This document shows positions 62,630-64,000 of a stretch of 64,000 bases of DNA, piece by piece. This stretch comes from Flavobacterium frigoritolerans. Lineage in GTDB: Bacteria; Bacteroidota; Bacteroidia; Flavobacteriales; Flavobacteriaceae. The stretch's first letter is position 1, and every line of letters starts with the position of its first letter. The stretch is from contig NZ_JAOZEV010000001.1 in assembly GCF_025847275.1 (NCBI RefSeq), positions 372,001 through 436,000 of the forward strand. Reading direction: 5' to 3'. The notes under the pieces are model-generated. The model saw only the letters and a program-made list of their open reading frames with translations. It made no database searches and had not been told where the DNA came from. The position numbers were made by a program, and so were the translations under genes.

Positions 62630-62659
62630 ATATTTGTTATCTTGAAAAATGACAAATAT
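62630..62659. promoter_or_regulatory. Inverted repeat ATATTTGT-N14-ACAAATAT upstream of dnaA
   Basis: A perfect 8-base dyad lies 57 bases before the dnaA start and 100 bases before the thioesterase start, in the only promoter-bearing stretch. It may be a regulatory site. No canonical TTATNCACA DnaA boxes are visible here, so the origin is not clearly marked. Confidence 0.35.
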
Positions 62660-62715
62660 CCAACCTCGTTTTTATAAGACAATTATTATCAATACACATA
62701 AATTTAATTGAATCT

Positions 62716-64000
62716 ATGACTAAAACTGCACAATCGGTATGGGAAAACTGTTTGTCTTTCATAAAAGACAACATTCAAGATCAGGCGTACAAAACTTGGT
62801 TTGAGCCAATCAAATCAGTTGAGCTAACCGACAACGCATTATATATTCAAGTCCCAAGTAAATTTTTCTATGAATGGTTGGAAGAACACTACGTTAAATT
62901 ACTTAAAGTAGCTCTTACCAAAGAACTGGGAAAAAATGCAAAGTTACTCTATAAAATTAAAATGGAAAACACTTATGGCAATAAACAACCGTTTACGGAA
63001 CAACTGCCAAGTGCCAATAGAGGCCCTATGAAACCTCAAGATGTTGACGCTCCATTTAAAAACTTAAATCCAGAATTAAAAAATCCTTTTGTAATTCCGG
63101 GAATACGTAACTTAAAAATTGAGTCTCAATTAAATCCAAATTATAGTTTTGACAATTTCCTTGAAGGAGATTCAAACCGCTTAGCTCGTTCTGCAGGTAT
63201 GGCTGTTGCCAACAAACCTGGAGGAACATCATTTAATCCTTTATTGATATTTGGTGGCGTTGGTTTAGGTAAAACACACTTAGCTCACGCAATTGGAGTT
63301 GAAGTAAAAGACAAATATCCAGAAAAAACGGTTTTATATATTTCTGCCGAAATTTTCACACAACAATATATCGACTCGGTAAAAAAGAATAATCGTAATG
63401 ATTTCATTCACTTTTACCAGTTAATCGATGTTTTAATTATTGACGACGTTCAGTTTTTATCTGGAAAATCAGGTACTCAGGACGTTTTCTTCCATATCTT
63501 TAATTATTTACATCAAAACGGAAAACAGGTAATTTTGACTTCTGACAAAGCTCCTGTAGATATGCAAGACATTGAACAACGTTTATTATCGCGTTTTAAA
63601 TGGGGATTATCTGCCGAGTTACATCAGCCAGATTACGAAACAAGAATTTCTATCTTAAAAAATATTCTATATCGTGACGGAGTTGAAATTCCAGAAGATA
63701 TTATCGAATATGTAGCACGTAACATTAAATCAAATGTACGAGAACTAGAAGGAGCAATTATTTCATTGATCGCACAATCTTCTTTCAACAAAAAAGAAGT
63801 AACGCTTGAATTGGCCAAAAGTGTAGTTGAAAAATTCGTTAAAAATGTAAAAAGAGAAATTTCTATTGATTATATTCAAAAAATTGTATCTGATTATTTC
63901 CAGCTAGACATAGAAACACTTCAATCTAAAACAAGAAAGAGGCACGTTGTTCAAGCAAGACAATTAGCTATGTTTTTTGCTAAGAAATTTACCAAAGCAT
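62716..64000 (+). CDS. dnaA: Chromosomal replication initiator DnaA (3' end cut)
   Basis: DnaA opens the replication origin. Domain I starts KTAQSVWENCLSFIKDNIQD, domain II is short, and domain III has Walker A GGVGLGKTHLAHAIG at about residues 179-193 and Walker B LIIDDVQFLSGK at about 237-248. Domain IV begins near VQARQLAMFFAKKFTK, at the window edge; the DNA-binding helix-turn-helix with the DHTTV motif is outside. About 428 codons of an expected ~475 are present. The start ATG at 62716 fits the family. Being at dnaA suggests the origin region may be near, but no origin features are seen. Confidence 0.96.
   Translation, partial: MTKTAQSVWENCLSFIKDNIQDQAYKTWFEPIKSVELTDNALYIQVPSKFFYEWLEEHYVKLLKVALTKELGKNAKLLYKIKMENTYGNKQPFTEQLPSANRGPMKPQDVDAPFKNLNPELKNPFVIPGIRNLKIESQLNPNYSFDNFLEGDSNRLARSAGMAVANKPGGTSFNPLLIFGGVGLGKTHLAHAIGVEVKDKYPEKTVLYISAEIFTQQYIDSVKKNNRNDFIHFYQLIDVLIIDDVQFLSGKSGTQDVFFHIFNYLHQNGKQVILTSDKAPVDMQDIEQRLLSRFKWGLSAELHQPDYETRISILKNILYRDGVEIPEDIIEYVARNIKSNVRELEGAIISLIAQSSFNKKEVTLELAKSVVEKFVKNVKREISIDYIQKIVSDYFQLDIETLQSKTRKRHVVQARQLAMFFAKKFTKA

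Overview
The window is a stretch of ordinary chromosome from a low-GC member of the Bacteroidota, most probably a Flavobacterium or close relative. The evidence is the AT-rich sequence, the near absence of Shine-Dalgarno sites, promoters of the TTG-N19-21-TAnnTTTG type in front of many genes, a 1113-residue SecA, and the gene families present (LytS/LytTR pair, DUF2795, DUF2007, cysteine-free sirtuin, outer-membrane beta-barrels, SpII lipoproteins). No insertion sequence, prophage, CRISPR array or rRNA operon was seen. The left end cuts a methyltransferase gene and the right end cuts dnaA.

Layout. 1-7.5 kb: methyltransferase end, lipoprotein, ABC ATPase, cobalamin adenosyltransferase, secA, trmH. 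7.5-9.2 kb: a sulfotransferase with its own APS kinase. 9.3-19 kb: sirtuin, fatty-acid hydroxylase family protein, purB, CPA2 antiporter, 1-Cys peroxiredoxin, Fsr-type and AEC exporters, and an Rrf2 regulator next to an NAD(P)-binding protein with a matching operator before each gene. 19-29 kb: MeaB GTPase, LTA-synthase-like enzyme, MATE pump, secreted or beta-barrel proteins and a LytTR two-component pair. 29-37 kb: di-heme peroxidase plus PhoX-like lipoprotein, PPK2, LURP-one-type protein, L,D-transpeptidase. 37-42 kb: an SDR gene, a decayed patch, then a cassette of four small membrane proteins of unknown function, including two tandem zinc-ribbon paralogues, bracketed by near-identical hairpins. 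42-54 kb: mtaB, a sigma-54-type regulator without a DNA-binding domain, a five-unit 160-bp tandem array, a NatA/NatB-like exporter, dnaJ-grpE and tRNA-Trp. 54-64 kb: hisS, an FtsX-type permease, prmC, ribD with a HAD phosphatase and a YigZ protein, a YbgC-type thioesterase and dnaA.

The least ordinary part is between the genes. At least four copies of a ~190-220 bp element with terminal inverted repeats (near 9.4, 28.4, 37.6 and 59.6 kb) lie in intergenic gaps, with other palindromes, 'cgcaaagttcgcaaag' debris and tandem arrays. Several genes also carry informative oddities: promoters lying inside over-long reading frames that fix the start (trmH, MATE, grpE), a probable leaderless GTG start for ribD, a DnaJ with half its zinc centre, and a one-domain DEAD-box relative. 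All calls are from reading the sequence; no database search was run.
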